A stretch of DNA of 64,000 bases from Methylotenera_A sp031429035 (GCA_031429035.1 JANOYU010000061.1:1-64000), one strand, 5' to 3'. Shown: positions 9,433 to 17,589, numbered from the stretch's first letter. Numbers and translations are program-made. Notes: generated from the sequence alone by a model not told the origin.

Positions 9433-10254
9433 TTATTCACTTAAAAACCTTAATAAATCATCAGTAAATCTTTGCTTCTCAGTCACCAATAAACCATGCG
9501 GAGCATTTTCATATTCAATCAACTGCGCATTTAATATATGTTTTACTGCTTCTCGGGCAGAGGCATCTATCGGCACAGTTTTATCATCTGTGCCATGAAT
9601 AATTAAGGTGGGTACTTTGAATGCAGTTAAATCAGGTCGAAAATCTGTGCTTGAAAATGCTTCTACGCAAGTCAATGTGGCTTTTAAATTAGCCAGCATT
9701 GAAACACTACGCGACCACTCAAGCACCTCTTGACTGGTTGAGTGGTTCAGCATACTAACGCCATAAAAAGTTTTAAAAAAGTTGGTAAAAAATGCCGCAC
9801 GATCTTCTTTTAAGCTAGCTGCCATTTCGTCGAATACGCTTTGTGGGGTGCCGTTTAAGTTATCGCCTGCTATTAACATGTAAGGCACAATCGAAGACAC
9901 TAATACTGCTTTTACTATTGATTTTCCATTATGACGAGACATGTAGCGCGCCACTTCACCGCCACCCATAGAAAATCCAACTAGGGTGGCATTAATAGCC
10001 CCTGTTTGCTCAATCACTGCTGCTAAGTCATCAGCTAGCGTGTTGTAATCATAACCATTCCATGGGTGTGTAGATTTGCCAAAACCGCGCCTATCATATG
10101 AAATACTACGATATCCCGCATTGGCAACTGCCATTGCATGGTCATCCCAACTATCTGAAGATAATGGCCAACCATGTAAAAAAATTACCGGCTTACCCGT
10201 GCCCCAATCTTTATAAAAAAGCTTAGTGTTATCTTTTGTAGTGATGTAACTCAT
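9433..10254 (-). CDS. Alpha/beta hydrolase, non-heme haloperoxidase-like
   Basis: A 273-residue single-domain alpha/beta hydrolase. It shows the oxyanion segment LHGWP near residue 28, the SYDRRGFGKS strand turn, the nucleophile elbow GFSMGGGE (Ser95), the acid in HGTDDKTVP (about Asp225) and the catalytic His in APHGL (about 252). This matches the non-heme chloroperoxidase/arylesterase group, which hydrolyse esters or make peracids; the natural substrate is not known. It is the first gene of the minus-strand run that continues through xfp and ackA to the ABC exporter, with a perfect TGTACG-N4-CGTACA palindrome 61 bases upstream of its start. Confidence 0.9.
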   Translation of the reverse strand: MSYITTKDNTKLFYKDWGTGKPVIFLHGWPLSSDSWDDHAMAVANAGYRSISYDRRGFGKSTHPWNGYDYNTLADDLAAVIEQTGAINATLVGFSMGGGEVARYMSRHNGKSIVKAVLVSSIVPYMLIAGDNLNGTPQSVFDEMAASLKEDRAAFFTNFFKTFYGVSMLNHSTSQEVLEWSRSVSMLANLKATLTCVEAFSSTDFRPDLTAFKVPTLIIHGTDDKTVPIDASAREAVKHILNAQLIEYENAPHGLLVTEKQRFTDDLLRFLSE

Positions 10255-10287
10255 GGCTGTTACTTTCTGTATTTTTAAAGTCTTACA

Positions 10288-10330
10288 ACTATGCTTTGAT
10301 GGACTTTAAGCGTCTGTACGATAGCGTACA
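10288..10330 (-). promoter_or_regulatory. Crp-geometry operator and -10 box, hydrolase operon
   Basis: Perfect palindrome TGTACGATAGCGTACA at 10315-10330. On the minus strand a -10-like CATAGT lies at 10293-10288, 29.5 bp from the palindrome centre. This would put the operator at about -41.5 of a transcript that starts before the hydrolase ATG at 10254. No good -35 box is seen, as expected for activator-dependent promoters. Confidence 0.65.
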
Positions 10331-10382
10331 TAGAATTAAACGATGCGGTAATTATTGTGTACGGCAAATTAAAAACGTGTTA

Positions 10383-10425
10383 TGTGCTTTAGCGTACAGA
10401 CGCTATAAAGTGAGCTGATTAAATT
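10383..10425 (+). promoter_or_regulatory. Crp-geometry operator and -10 box, zinc-ribbon gene
   Basis: Palindrome-like TGTGCTTTAGCGTACA at 10383-10398, with a -10-like TAAATT at 10420-10425, 29.5 bp from the centre. It faces the small zinc-ribbon gene at 10475 and lies back to back with the operator of the hydrolase operon. Confidence 0.55.
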
Positions 10426-10474
10426 ATGCAGGTGGTAATTTATATTCATATATTTGTTATAAGGCATCTAAACT

Positions 10475-10669
10475 TTGTCGCAAAACACAATTAATTGCCC
10501 GCGATGTAAAGGCTACGCAGTTCGCGTTCATCGCAGGCATATCGATCGTTTAGTTAGTATTTTTAGGCCAGTGCAACGCTATAGATGCCAAAACCATCTT
10601 TGTGGTTGGGTTGGTAATATTAAACAATACGATGTAAATAATGAAAAATTTAACAATGCAAACATGTAG
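10475..10669 (+). CDS. Small zinc-ribbon protein, hypothetical
   Basis: A 64-residue basic protein with two Cys pairs, CPRCKG near residue 8 and CQNHLCGW near residue 38, spaced as in a zinc ribbon; the middle is rich in Arg and His. The start would be TTG at 10475 with AAGG about 10 bases upstream; no ATG is available before the first Cys pair. An operator of the stress regulon lies upstream. It may bind zinc or nucleic acid, but no specific family was recognised. Confidence 0.65.
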   Translation: MSQNTINCPRCKGYAVRVHRRHIDRLVSIFRPVQRYRCQNHLCGWVGNIKQYDVNNEKFNNANM

Positions 10670-10732
10670 AGATAATCAAACCCAGCAATCACTTTATGGT
10701 TAGCTATCTCTAATTTCGCGGAAGTTTATTAT

Positions 10733-10948
10733 TTACTTGCCTACTTGATTGCCAATAATACCGCCAACAGCTGCACCGCCCACTGTGCCAAGTACGCCAC
10801 CACCAGTTAACACTGCACCAGCAACACCGCCTACACCTGCACCTATGGCGGTGCTTTTATCGCGCGATGACATGCCTGCGCAGCCGCCTAAACTGATTAC
10901 AAAACACCCCATTACTACTGTTGTTACAACTCGATTAATCTTAGTCAT
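10733..10948 (-). CDS. Glycine-zipper 2TM lipoprotein
   Basis: A 71-residue lipoprotein. A signal peptide ends in the lipobox LGGC (Cys about 23). The mature part is a glycine zipper (GAGVGGVAGAVLTGGGVLG, then GGAAVGGIIGNQVG), as in the OsmB/SlyB-like glycine zipper 2TM families found in the outer membrane under envelope or osmotic stress. An operator-like palindrome (11049-11064) lies upstream. Family firm, exact role unknown. Confidence 0.88.
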   Translation of the reverse strand: MTKINRVVTTVVMGCFVISLGGCAGMSSRDKSTAIGAGVGGVAGAVLTGGGVLGTVGGAAVGGIIGNQVGK

Positions 10949-11022
10949 GGCAAACCTACTTTCTCTAAAAAATTAACTTCTTAAATAAAAACACTTGAAA
11001 CATTACTCGTAATACAGATTCC

Positions 11023-11064
11023 ATTATGGTCATTGCATAACAGCAGTCTGTACGCCAGCGAGCA
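11023..11064 (-). promoter_or_regulatory. Crp-geometry operator and -10 box, glycine-zipper gene
   Basis: TGTACGCCAGCGAGCA at 11049-11064, with a -10-like CATAAT (minus strand, 11028-11023) 28.5 bp from the centre. Directed at the glycine-zipper lipoprotein gene starting at 10948. Confidence 0.55.
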
Positions 11065-11106
11065 TATAGGCGCTTAATTTTAATTAGTTTAATTAAATTC
11101 AATTTA

Positions 11107-11149
11107 GGTTCGTTACCGTACAGACCTGCATTTGAGCGCGCCATAAAAT
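11107..11149 (+). promoter_or_regulatory. Crp-geometry operator and -10 box, EF-hand genes
   Basis: GGTTCGTTACCGTACA at 11107-11122 (left half degenerate, right half perfect), with a -10-like TAAAAT at 11144-11149, 29.5 bp from the centre. Directed at the EF-hand gene starting at 11211. Confidence 0.5.
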
Positions 11150-11210
11150 TATTTTTGTCAATTGACAGCTTTATTGTTTACCCAATCTATTTTTATATAA
11201 AGGAATGACC

Positions 11211-11651
11211 ATGACTAAAACTATTACCAGTGTATTTTTAACCGCGTTGCTTGCTAGCGCATTTTCAGTTTCGGCTGCAACCACCCCAGAAAATACCGAC
11301 GATGCAAGCGCTTTAGGCACATCAGATACACCACAAATTAAGCAGCAAGATAGACGCATCGACAAAAAAAGCAGCAACAAAAGTATGAAAAAAAATAATC
11401 GTATGAGTAATTCAGATAAAGAAATGAAAATGATGGATACCGATAATGACGGCATGGTTTCCCGTGATGAATACATGAATCATCATGAGGGCATGTATGG
11501 CAAGATGCCACAAAATGAAAATGGTGGTGTGAGCTATAAAAACTCGATGAACAACAAACCGATTGGCACCACCACTGGTGTTAGCAAAAACGGTAGTGTA
11601 GATGTGACTAAAGAAGGCCCAGGTAACGGCACAACTTACGGTACTAATTAA
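11211..11651 (+). CDS. Secreted EF-hand-motif protein
   Basis: A 146-residue exported protein. The signal peptide ends near SVSAA (about residue 22). A charged linker (KKSSNKSMKKNNRMSNSDKE) is followed by one canonical EF-hand calcium loop, DTDNDGMVSRDE, and the tail carries GGVSYKNSMNNKPIGTTTG. ATG at 11211 is chosen over 11205 because the AAAGGA ribosome site is then correctly spaced. The next gene is a shorter paralogue with the same EF-hand and the same IGTTxG tail. Calcium binding is expected for the loop; the biological role is unknown. Confidence 0.85.
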   Translation: MTKTITSVFLTALLASAFSVSAATTPENTDDASALGTSDTPQIKQQDRRIDKKSSNKSMKKNNRMSNSDKEMKMMDTDNDGMVSRDEYMNHHEGMYGKMPQNENGGVSYKNSMNNKPIGTTTGVSKNGSVDVTKEGPGNGTTYGTN

Positions 11652-11702
11652 TTTATGTTTTTAGTTAACTTCAACCCACCTCACTTTTTTTAAGGAAACA
11701 AA

Positions 11703-12032
11703 ATGAATCAATTTATCAACACTATATTTGTAGCATCATGTACTTTTGCGGCATATTCAGCTTTTGCAGAAGACAAATCTAATACTAAAGACGCGATGGA
11801 TGGCTTAACACAAAATCAAATGAGCAGTAAAATGATGGATGCCAACACTGATGGTATGGTTTCAAAAGACGAATTTATGGCTTACCATGAGAAAAAATAC
11901 AGCAAAATGAAACAAACCAATGGCGGTGTTAGTATTAAAGACATGGATGCCGAAATGAATATTGGCACCACTAAAGGCAACAAATTGCAACCTAGCGACA
12001 CAAAGAACGCGCCGCCTGCAGCAAAATCTTAA
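11703..12032 (+). CDS. Secreted EF-hand-motif protein, paralogue
   Basis: A 109-residue exported protein with signal peptide ending AYSAFAE (about residue 22) and one EF-hand-type loop DANTDGMVSKDE preceded by KMM, as in the upstream paralogue. The tail GGVSIKDMDAEMNIGTTKG matches the upstream gene's GGVSYK...IGTTTG motif, so the pair arose by duplication. The ribosome site AAGGAAACAAA is clear. It is 51 bases downstream of its paralogue and probably co-transcribed; a strong terminator follows. Confidence 0.85.
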   Translation: MNQFINTIFVASCTFAAYSAFAEDKSNTKDAMDGLTQNQMSSKMMDANTDGMVSKDEFMAYHEKKYSKMKQTNGGVSIKDMDAEMNIGTTKGNKLQPSDTKNAPPAAKS

Positions 12033-12053
12033 AACAACTGGTATAGCACGAAT

Positions 12054-12083
12054 AAAAAGTGAGCTTTATTGGCTCACTTTTTA
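12054..12083. terminator. Bidirectional Rho-independent terminator
   Basis: Perfect inverted repeat AAAAAGTGAGC / GCTCACTTTTT with a 7-base loop, flanked by A and T runs on both sides. It separates the EF-hand gene from the convergent DoxX-like gene. Confidence 0.9.
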
Positions 12084-12107
12084 TTTATCTATTGGCTATG
12101 TAATTAT

Positions 12108-12503
12108 TCATTCATTTGAAGCATACCAAATTAACCAAATTAAAAATAATTGAAACGGTAGTCTGGCTATCAATACCCATAATGGTATTTCTGGATAAAG
12201 CATGGCGTGTTGCAACATATAAATATTGGCTGGGCTAACCGCAATCGTTAGCAAAATTAAACCAATACCTGCAAGCTTGCGTGTAGGCTTCAGCCATAAA
12301 GCCATTGCGCCCAGCAACTCAAATGCGCCACTTACATAAACCGCGGCTAAGGCAAACGGCACATAAGGCGGCACAATTCTCAAAAATAAATCAGGTCGTG
12401 CAAAATGCATAATACCGCCGAAAAAAAACCAAACGAATACAAACAACCTGGCCAAAGATTGAGTTGTCAATAATGAATGGTTAATGCTGAGGGGTTTAAA
12501 CAT
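12108..12503 (-). CDS. DoxX-like integral membrane protein
   Basis: A 131-residue membrane protein with four hydrophobic segments (about residues 18-34, 48-65, 75-95, 105-125). The FFGGIMHFARPDLFLRIVPP stretch is typical of DoxX/SURF4-like small membrane proteins. Members are linked to thiol and oxidative stress or quinone chemistry, but the role here is not evident. It ends on a terminator shared with the EF-hand gene and lies downstream of a response regulator in the same direction. Confidence 0.8.
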   Translation of the reverse strand: MFKPLSINHSLLTTQSLARLFVFVWFFFGGIMHFARPDLFLRIVPPYVPFALAAVYVSGAFELLGAMALWLKPTRKLAGIGLILLTIAVSPANIYMLQHAMLYPEIPLWVLIARLPFQLFLIWLIWYASNE

Positions 12504-12525
12504 TAATTAAAGCGCTAGCTTAAAC

Positions 12526-12996
12526 TTAATGCGTTTGATTTTTGTTAAATCGCTCTGCTTCAAGCTCGATAGCTTCAATCGCCAAATCAAAATCCATAGA
12601 TTTATCAAAAAAGTAATGCACACCTAAGCCTTTTGCCATGCTGCGGTAATGCGGATTAGCGTGATTGGTCAGCATCATTAATATGGGCGGTTTAAAAGGA
12701 TAGTTCTGCTTTAGTGTGTGCTTAATAACTTCAAAACCATTGCCTTCAGAAAGCTCAATATCTAAAAGCAAAATATCAAACTGCATTTCGTCGAGCAGTG
12801 AAATGGCTTTTGATTGGGTTGCAGCCATACCTTCCACAGATAAGTTTTTAAGGTTATTTATCGTATCAAACAATACTTCACGTAACAAAGTTGAATCTTC
12901 TACCAACAGCATTTTCATTGGTCTGTTGCCATTTACTTTCAATCGCTTGGCAGGGCTTTTGCCAGTGATGCTGTTTTCAAACGCTGTCATTTGCAT
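12526..12996 (-). CDS. Single-domain response regulator (CheY-like receiver)
   Basis: A 156-residue protein with one receiver domain from about residue 27: acidic pair VED, phospho-acceptor Asp79 in DILLLDIEL, conserved Thr in MMLTNHAN, and a Lys in FFDKSMDF. There is no output domain, so it would act by protein contact. A 26-residue N-terminal extension precedes the domain; ATG at 12996 or 12990 could both start. It is adjacent to a NarL-type regulator and near a CHASE3 histidine kinase, so the three may form one signalling branch; that pairing is inference. Confidence 0.88.
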   Translation of the reverse strand: MQMTAFENSITGKSPAKRLKVNGNRPMKMLLVEDSTLLREVLFDTINNLKNLSVEGMAATQSKAISLLDEMQFDILLLDIELSEGNGFEVIKHTLKQNYPFKPPILMMLTNHANPHYRSMAKGLGVHYFFDKSMDFDLAIEAIELEAERFNKNQTH

Positions 12997-13113
12997 ATTT
13001 ACTCAAAAGTTTAATCTCATAAACAACGACTGTAAGCTAAAAAAGATAACACGAATAGTGGGGTTTGACTGACACGCAACTACACGGCTGGATTGATCAT
13101 AAAACGTTTTTTA

Positions 13114-13746
13114 CTATACGATTAAGCCATTTTTAATGGCATAATAAGTTAAATCGGCGTTGGTTTTAAGGCTCATTTTTTCTAAAATACGGGTTCTATA
13201 AGTGCTAACTGTTTTGGTACTAATATTTAGCTCAGCGCCTATTTCTGTGGGGCTAATGCCACCTGCCAATTTAAAAAACACCTGAAACTCGCGGTCGCTC
13301 AACCCTTCATGCAGTTGCTTTTCTGATGGATGACTAAGTTGATCTGTCATTAACTCTGCCAACTCGGCCGAGATATAGCGTTTGCCATTGGCAATGGTTC
13401 TAATCGCTTTAATAATTTCTGCTGAATCGGCGCCTTTAGAGAGATAGCCTTTGCATCCGCTGCGGATTAAATTGAGCGCATATTGTGCCTCGGCGTAACC
13501 ACTTAAAATTAGCACTGGTAAATTTGGCGCTACATGTTTTAAATCATGCAAAGTATCTACGCCATTTTTATCGGGCATCGATATATCTAACACCATCACA
13601 TCATAACTATTTTTGCGCACCAAATTAAGCGCCTCTAGGCCGCTGGCGGCCTCACCGGTGACTTTTAAATCATGCTCTAACTCTATCAGGTTTTTTAGGC
13701 CTTCTCGCACAATGCTATGATCGTCTACCAACAAAACGTTTTTCAC
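13114..13746 (-). CDS. NarL/FixJ-family response regulator
   Basis: A 210-residue two-domain regulator. The receiver domain (1-120) has the acidic DDH triad, phospho-acceptor Asp54 in VMVLDISMP, and Lys in YLSKGAD. A LuxR-type helix-turn-helix follows (about 145-205; LSDREFQVFFKLAGGISPTEIG, STKTVSTYRTRILEKM). Such regulators pair with HisKA_3 histidine kinases, and the only one in the window is at 15263, so it is the most likely partner. It would be a DNA-binding transcription factor of the stress island. Confidence 0.93.
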   Translation of the reverse strand: MKNVLLVDDHSIVREGLKNLIELEHDLKVTGEAASGLEALNLVRKNSYDVMVLDISMPDKNGVDTLHDLKHVAPNLPVLILSGYAEAQYALNLIRSGCKGYLSKGADSAEIIKAIRTIANGKRYISAELAELMTDQLSHPSEKQLHEGLSDREFQVFFKLAGGISPTEIGAELNISTKTVSTYRTRILEKMSLKTNADLTYYAIKNGLIV

Positions 13747-13833
13747 ATTACGCCTTAAGTTTTAAAAAATTAATTATAGACAGAGACTTATAGTTAAACC
13801 ATAGCACTGTTTGAGTTGAAGAATGTGAAAATT

Positions 13834-14325
13834 TTATCTGTTAGCTTCCTCAGAGGTATCAGCCGTACCGTCTAAACCTGCCCTAAATACTTGCCAATCG
13901 CTTTCTATTTGTACAATAGATTGGTGCAAAATGGGCTGTTTTTGCCAACTACGGCGAATATAAAAGTAAACGCCAATAGCCACTAAAATCGGTAAAATCA
14001 TGGTTAATCCTAAAATAATGTCACGGTTTGGGCTAGACCATGCGGTGGCAAAAAGCCACATCAAGCCAGTTAAAAGTGACAACATGGCAGCCAGCAATAT
14101 CAGCATAAAACCAAATAAGCTATTTACTACGCGGTGCACTTCATGGTTAAAGTTTTGTTTAAACAGTGCGGCACGACTTTCTGCCATCACCGCTATATTT
14201 TGTTTTAATCGGCTTAAATCTTCGCCAGAATGGCTGTCGAGTTTATTAAAAAAGTGTTTTCTAATAAACTCCATGCGATTTTTTAACAATAAAATAGCCA
14301 AAAATTTAAGTGCACTTGTCCACAT
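13834..14325 (-). CDS. YqjE-like membrane protein (phage-holin-superfamily fold)
   Basis: A 163-residue protein with two adjacent membrane segments (about 73-95 and 103-125) following a charged N-terminal helix with HSGEDLSRLKQNIAVM. This is the pattern of the YqjE family, encoded beside YqjD-type proteins in Proteobacteria, and the YqjD-like gene is indeed 19 bases upstream. No ribosome site is obvious before 14325; the internal ATG at residue 18 is an alternative start. The role is probably in membrane or ribosome-associated stress response. Confidence 0.75.
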   Translation of the reverse strand: MWTSALKFLAILLLKNRMEFIRKHFFNKLDSHSGEDLSRLKQNIAVMAESRAALFKQNFNHEVHRVVNSLFGFMLILLAAMLSLLTGLMWLFATAWSSPNRDIILGLTMILPILVAIGVYFYIRRSWQKQPILHQSIVQIESDWQVFRAGLDGTADTSEEANR

Positions 14326-14344
14326 AATAAATAATAACTATTGC

Positions 14345-14767
14345 TTATTTAGAATGTGTTTTAGTGCCTAAAATATAACCCAGCAACACGCCAGCGCCCA
14401 CTGCCACCGCTAAACTTGCTATCGGTTTATCGTGCACGGCTTGTACGGTTTTATCGCGGCTCACTTCATAAGCATGGTTTGCCTCATCTTTAACCAAACC
14501 TGTTAACTGATGTGCTTTATCTAAAATCTGTGCTTTTACTTCATAAATATTCGAGCTGCTGGTATATTGCGATAGCAGTGATTTTAAACTTTCAATCACG
14601 CTTACTGCTTGCGCTTTGGTTTCGGTAGCTTGGTCATCTATCATATTTCCCAAATATTGCGCATCTTTTTTGACCGTATCGGCGACTTCATCCACATTGG
14701 TTCTAACGCTATTGGCCAAGTTGTTGGCTTTGTCTTTTACTTCATCTTGCTTAGGTGAGTTAAACAT
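14345..14767 (-). CDS. YqjD/ElaB family (DUF883) membrane-anchored protein
   Basis: A 140-residue protein: a long charged amphipathic helix rich in Asp, Lys and Ala (about 8-110) followed by one C-terminal membrane segment, AVAVGAGVLLGYILG. E. coli YqjD/ElaB proteins with this design anchor ribosomes to the membrane in stationary phase. The start at 14767 has AAAGGAACCAAC upstream; the longer frame to 14812 lacks a ribosome site. It forms a likely operon with the YqjE-like gene. Confidence 0.88.
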   Translation of the reverse strand: MFNSPKQDEVKDKANNLANSVRTNVDEVADTVKKDAQYLGNMIDDQATETKAQAVSVIESLKSLLSQYTSSSNIYEVKAQILDKAHQLTGLVKDEANHAYEVSRDKTVQAVHDKPIASLAVAVGAGVLLGYILGTKTHSK

Positions 14768-14823
14768 GTTGGTTCCTTTATTTATTAAAAATTTAATTTC
14801 ATTTATAACCACTAATTAATTAG

Positions 14824-14862
14824 ATGCTCTGCAAGGCAATATCTATGCGGCTTACAGAGCAT
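14824..14862 (-). repeat. 39-bp hairpin repeat, core on minus strand
   Basis: Arms ATGCTCTG and CAGAGCAT enclose the core GCAATATCTATGCGGC (minus-strand reading of the core family). It lies between the DUF1328 and YqjD-like genes and could also act as a terminator. Confidence 0.85.
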
Positions 14863-14905
14863 TAATTTTTGCACGTATGCTTTTTATGCTAATTTAAAAA
14901 GTGTT

Positions 14906-15064
14906 TTAAGGCTTTCTACCCATTAAAAACGACACAATGGTGATAGCCAGAAACACAAAAAATAATATTTTTGCAATTTCTGTTGCACCAGCGGCAATGC
15001 CACCAAAGCCAAACACGGCAGCAATAAGCGCAATCACAAAAAATACCACGGTGTAATGCAGCAT
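14906..15064 (-). CDS. DUF1328 (YtjA-like) small membrane peptide
   Basis: A 52-residue peptide starting MLHYTVVFFVIALIAAVFGF. Two hydrophobic helices flank a GGIAAGATEIAK turn and it ends FLMGRKP, the DUF1328/YtjA pattern. The ribosome site AAAGGAATAAAT precedes the ATG. The function of the family is unknown; members often lie beside stress genes, as here. Confidence 0.9.
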   Translation of the reverse strand: MLHYTVVFFVIALIAAVFGFGGIAAGATEIAKILFFVFLAITIVSFLMGRKP

Positions 15065-15262
15065 ATTTATTCCTTTCAAATTTAATCAGCGTACTATCTA
15101 TTAATTAGTTAATGACTCGTTGTTATTGTTGATTTGAGTCATTTGCCACATAGATGCTATATTATTCATGTGGGTGACTTTTAATCAGCCCAGCTTTGCT
15201 GATTGTGCTGTCAGAAAGCGCCTACATTTGTATGTTGATTAAATTGGTAAACTATCAAATAA

Positions 15263-16684
15263 ATGCAATTAATTACTAAATTGTGGAGTTGGGGTGAGCG
15301 CATCGTTGCCATGTTGGGCGGGCGCACTATTGCCATGCTGTTTGCAGCACTGGCTATTGCCTTTGGCGCAGTTATTTTTTCAGATAACTGGATAGTATCG
15401 ATTAGTAATCAAGTTGAACTCATCAGAAAAGTACGCGTTAACATCGCCACTTTGCACGAACTTAAAGCTTCTTTGTTTGAGGCTGAAAGCGCCCAGCGCG
15501 GCTATATGTTAACCAAACGTAAAGAATATGTGGCACCTTTTAACAATGCACTTGTGCATGCCAGAAAAAATATTGAGCTTAGTGAAGCACTGGTTAAAGC
15601 TACCTCTACAGAAAAAAGCCAATTGATTGAGTTGAAATGGCTAAAAGAAATTTCGGCTAACGTAGAGGCAAAGTCAGCAGAAATGCTGCTGACCATTAAG
15701 TTGGTTGAACAGAATAAAATTGATGAAGCAAACCAAGTTACTAATTTAGATATTGGCAGGCAGCATATGCAGCGGTTTGTGCTGCAAACTGATAAGCTGA
15801 TTGCACAGCAAACTGCCGATGTAGATGCCATGATAGAAAAGCGCAAAAAAACCGTTAATTGGGCGCGTGCATCGGGCATTATTGCATCGCTGGTGTTAAT
15901 TTTGTTGGTGGTGATGGTGATAAAACAATTGTTAAAAGAGCTGTTAGTTAAAGCTAAATTACAGCAACAAGTGGTGCAAGAAAATGCCAATTATCAAGTA
16001 AAATTAAAAGAGCAAACCGTATTACTACGCAGTATGGCACTAGATTACCAAGCCGATGTTGAGCGCGAGCGGCAAAAATTATCGCGCGAATTGCATGACG
16101 AGTTGGGCAGCATTTTTACTGCCACCAAAATGGATTTAGCTTGGAGCATTAAAAAAGTAGCTAATTTAGTGCCAGAAGTGGCCGATAAATTGGCCAAAAC
16201 CACTAGTTATGTGGATGCTGGCATTCAATTTCAGCGGCACATCGTGCAAGAGTTACATCCTTCTATGATTTCTACTTTTGGTTTTTGGCCAGCACTAAAG
16301 GCACTAATTAACGATGCCGCAGAGCGCAATAACTGGCGGCTAACGCTTAACTTGCCAGAGCAAACAACCGCACTGAATGAAACCATTAGTTTGGTGACTT
16401 ATCGCATTGTGCAAGAAAGCTTAAATAACGCCAATAAATATGCCAAAGCCAGCGCAGTAACCGTCGATATTATGCTGGATGCGCATCATATAAAAGTAGA
16501 AATTAGCGACAACGGCGTTGGCGTAGATATGCAAGCGCTAAATGCGAAAACACATGGTTTATCTGGCATGCGGCACCGTGTGCTGGCGATTGGTGGCCAT
16601 TTTGAAATGATTAGCAGCCCCAGCCAAGGCGTATTAATTAAAGTGCTTATTCCATTAGATGTGGCTGCAAACCGCGCAGGTTAA
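15263..16684 (+). CDS. CHASE3-domain sensor histidine kinase (HisKA_3 type)
   Basis: A 473-residue membrane sensor kinase. The first membrane segment is at about 23-45, a periplasmic CHASE3-type domain spans about 46-200 (AESAQRGYMLTKRKEY is typical), and the second membrane segment is at 203-222. A short coiled coil leads to the dimerisation domain with phospho-acceptor His278 in RELHDELGSIF. The ATPase domain shows VQESLNNANKYAKA, DNGVGVD and GLSGMRHRV. HisKA_3 kinases normally phosphorylate NarL-type regulators, so the regulator at 13114-13746 is the expected partner. No clear ribosome site precedes the ATG. Confidence 0.93.
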   Translation: MQLITKLWSWGERIVAMLGGRTIAMLFAALAIAFGAVIFSDNWIVSISNQVELIRKVRVNIATLHELKASLFEAESAQRGYMLTKRKEYVAPFNNALVHARKNIELSEALVKATSTEKSQLIELKWLKEISANVEAKSAEMLLTIKLVEQNKIDEANQVTNLDIGRQHMQRFVLQTDKLIAQQTADVDAMIEKRKKTVNWARASGIIASLVLILLVVMVIKQLLKELLVKAKLQQQVVQENANYQVKLKEQTVLLRSMALDYQADVERERQKLSRELHDELGSIFTATKMDLAWSIKKVANLVPEVADKLAKTTSYVDAGIQFQRHIVQELHPSMISTFGFWPALKALINDAAERNNWRLTLNLPEQTTALNETISLVTYRIVQESLNNANKYAKASAVTVDIMLDAHHIKVEISDNGVGVDMQALNAKTHGLSGMRHRVLAIGGHFEMISSPSQGVLIKVLIPLDVAANRAG

Positions 16685-16896
16685 TTGTTTAGCCCCGCTT
16701 GTAAAGCTTAAATTAAACCCTAGTCACTTTTTCTTTCAATTGTCAGCCATGTTAAATCCAACTTAATGGCTGTAGGCCTGCACTTACAACTAAATCAGCG
16801 CTAGCAGGATTTTTAACAAATGGCTAGTTGCGTAGTATGCGTTCATTGCAAAACATCATTTGTTTTGTTTTACATCTTTATTTTAGGAGTAAAAAA

Positions 16897-17589
16897 ATGA
16901 AACCATTACATGCTATTCAATTAAGTACACTATCTATAGCACTAGCATTCAGCAGTGCAGCCGTTGCGGCTACAGATGCAAATAATTTTACAGATAACAA
17001 TTGGCAAAGCTCTCTAGCGCAAGAGTTTTCTGGACTTGATACCTCTGGCAACGGTTTGTTATTGCCACACGAAGCCTCAAAAGGTAAAGCCTTTAACAAA
17101 AAAAGCTTTGCCGCAGCCGATGCAGATAAAGACGGCAGCATCGACCAGACTGAATATATTCAACACAAAACCAATATGGGCCAAACCAATCAACCTACTG
17201 CCCAGCCTACAAATGGCATCAGTATGACACCTGCCAGCCCTAGCGATACGGCTGCCGAAGCTATGAGCAGCGCCGCGGTTGAGCAACCCGAACCTATCAT
17301 ACAAACTGCCGATGCAGCGGGCAACACAGCTGTAGCCGATAATGCCGAGCCAAAAAAACGTACAGTTGGCGTGGTGGTAGATGACAGCGTGATTACAACC
17401 AAAGCCAAAGCGGCTATTTTTAATACGCCAGATTTAAAAACACTGGATATTAGTGTGCAAACGCGCCAAGGCGAAGTGGTTCTAACTGGCACTGTAGCAA
17501 ACGAAGCCGCCAAAATGAAAGCTGAAGAAGTGGTAAAAAATATCGGTGGCGTGACTTCTGTCACTAATAATTTAGAAGTTAAAACATAA
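16897..17589 (+). CDS. Secreted EF-hand plus BON-domain fusion protein
   Basis: A 230-residue exported protein joining two motifs seen separately in neighbouring genes. After a signal peptide (about residues 1-24, ending AAVAA) come two EF-hand-type loops: DTSGNGLLLPHE (degenerate) and DADKDGSIDQTE (canonical). A Pro/Thr/Ala-rich linker follows, then a C-terminal BON domain (about 160-230; DDSVITTKAKAAI, GEVVLTGTV, GVTSVTNNLEV). BON domains bind phospholipid or envelope components. ATG at 16897 has TTAGGAGTAAAA upstream; the longer frame from 16828 lacks one. This may be a calcium-responsive envelope protein; that is inference. Confidence 0.87.
   Translation: MKPLHAIQLSTLSIALAFSSAAVAATDANNFTDNNWQSSLAQEFSGLDTSGNGLLLPHEASKGKAFNKKSFAAADADKDGSIDQTEYIQHKTNMGQTNQPTAQPTNGISMTPASPSDTAAEAMSSAAVEQPEPIIQTADAAGNTAVADNAEPKKRTVGVVVDDSVITTKAKAAIFNTPDLKTLDISVQTRQGEVVLTGTVANEAAKMKAEEVVKNIGGVTSVTNNLEVKT

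Noticed and set aside
15203..15226. TGTGCTGTCAGAAAGCGCCTACA upstream of the CHASE3 kinase as another regulon operator (quoted in two parts: TGTGCTGTCAG and AAAGCGCCTACA).
   Set aside because: The half sites are 18 bp apart rather than 14 or 16, symmetry is poor, and no -10 lies at the regulon distance on either strand.
16823..16850. GCGTAGTATGCG near the EF-hand/BON gene as an operator.
   Set aside because: It lacks TGT/ACA ends and no -10 hexamer lies at the expected place.
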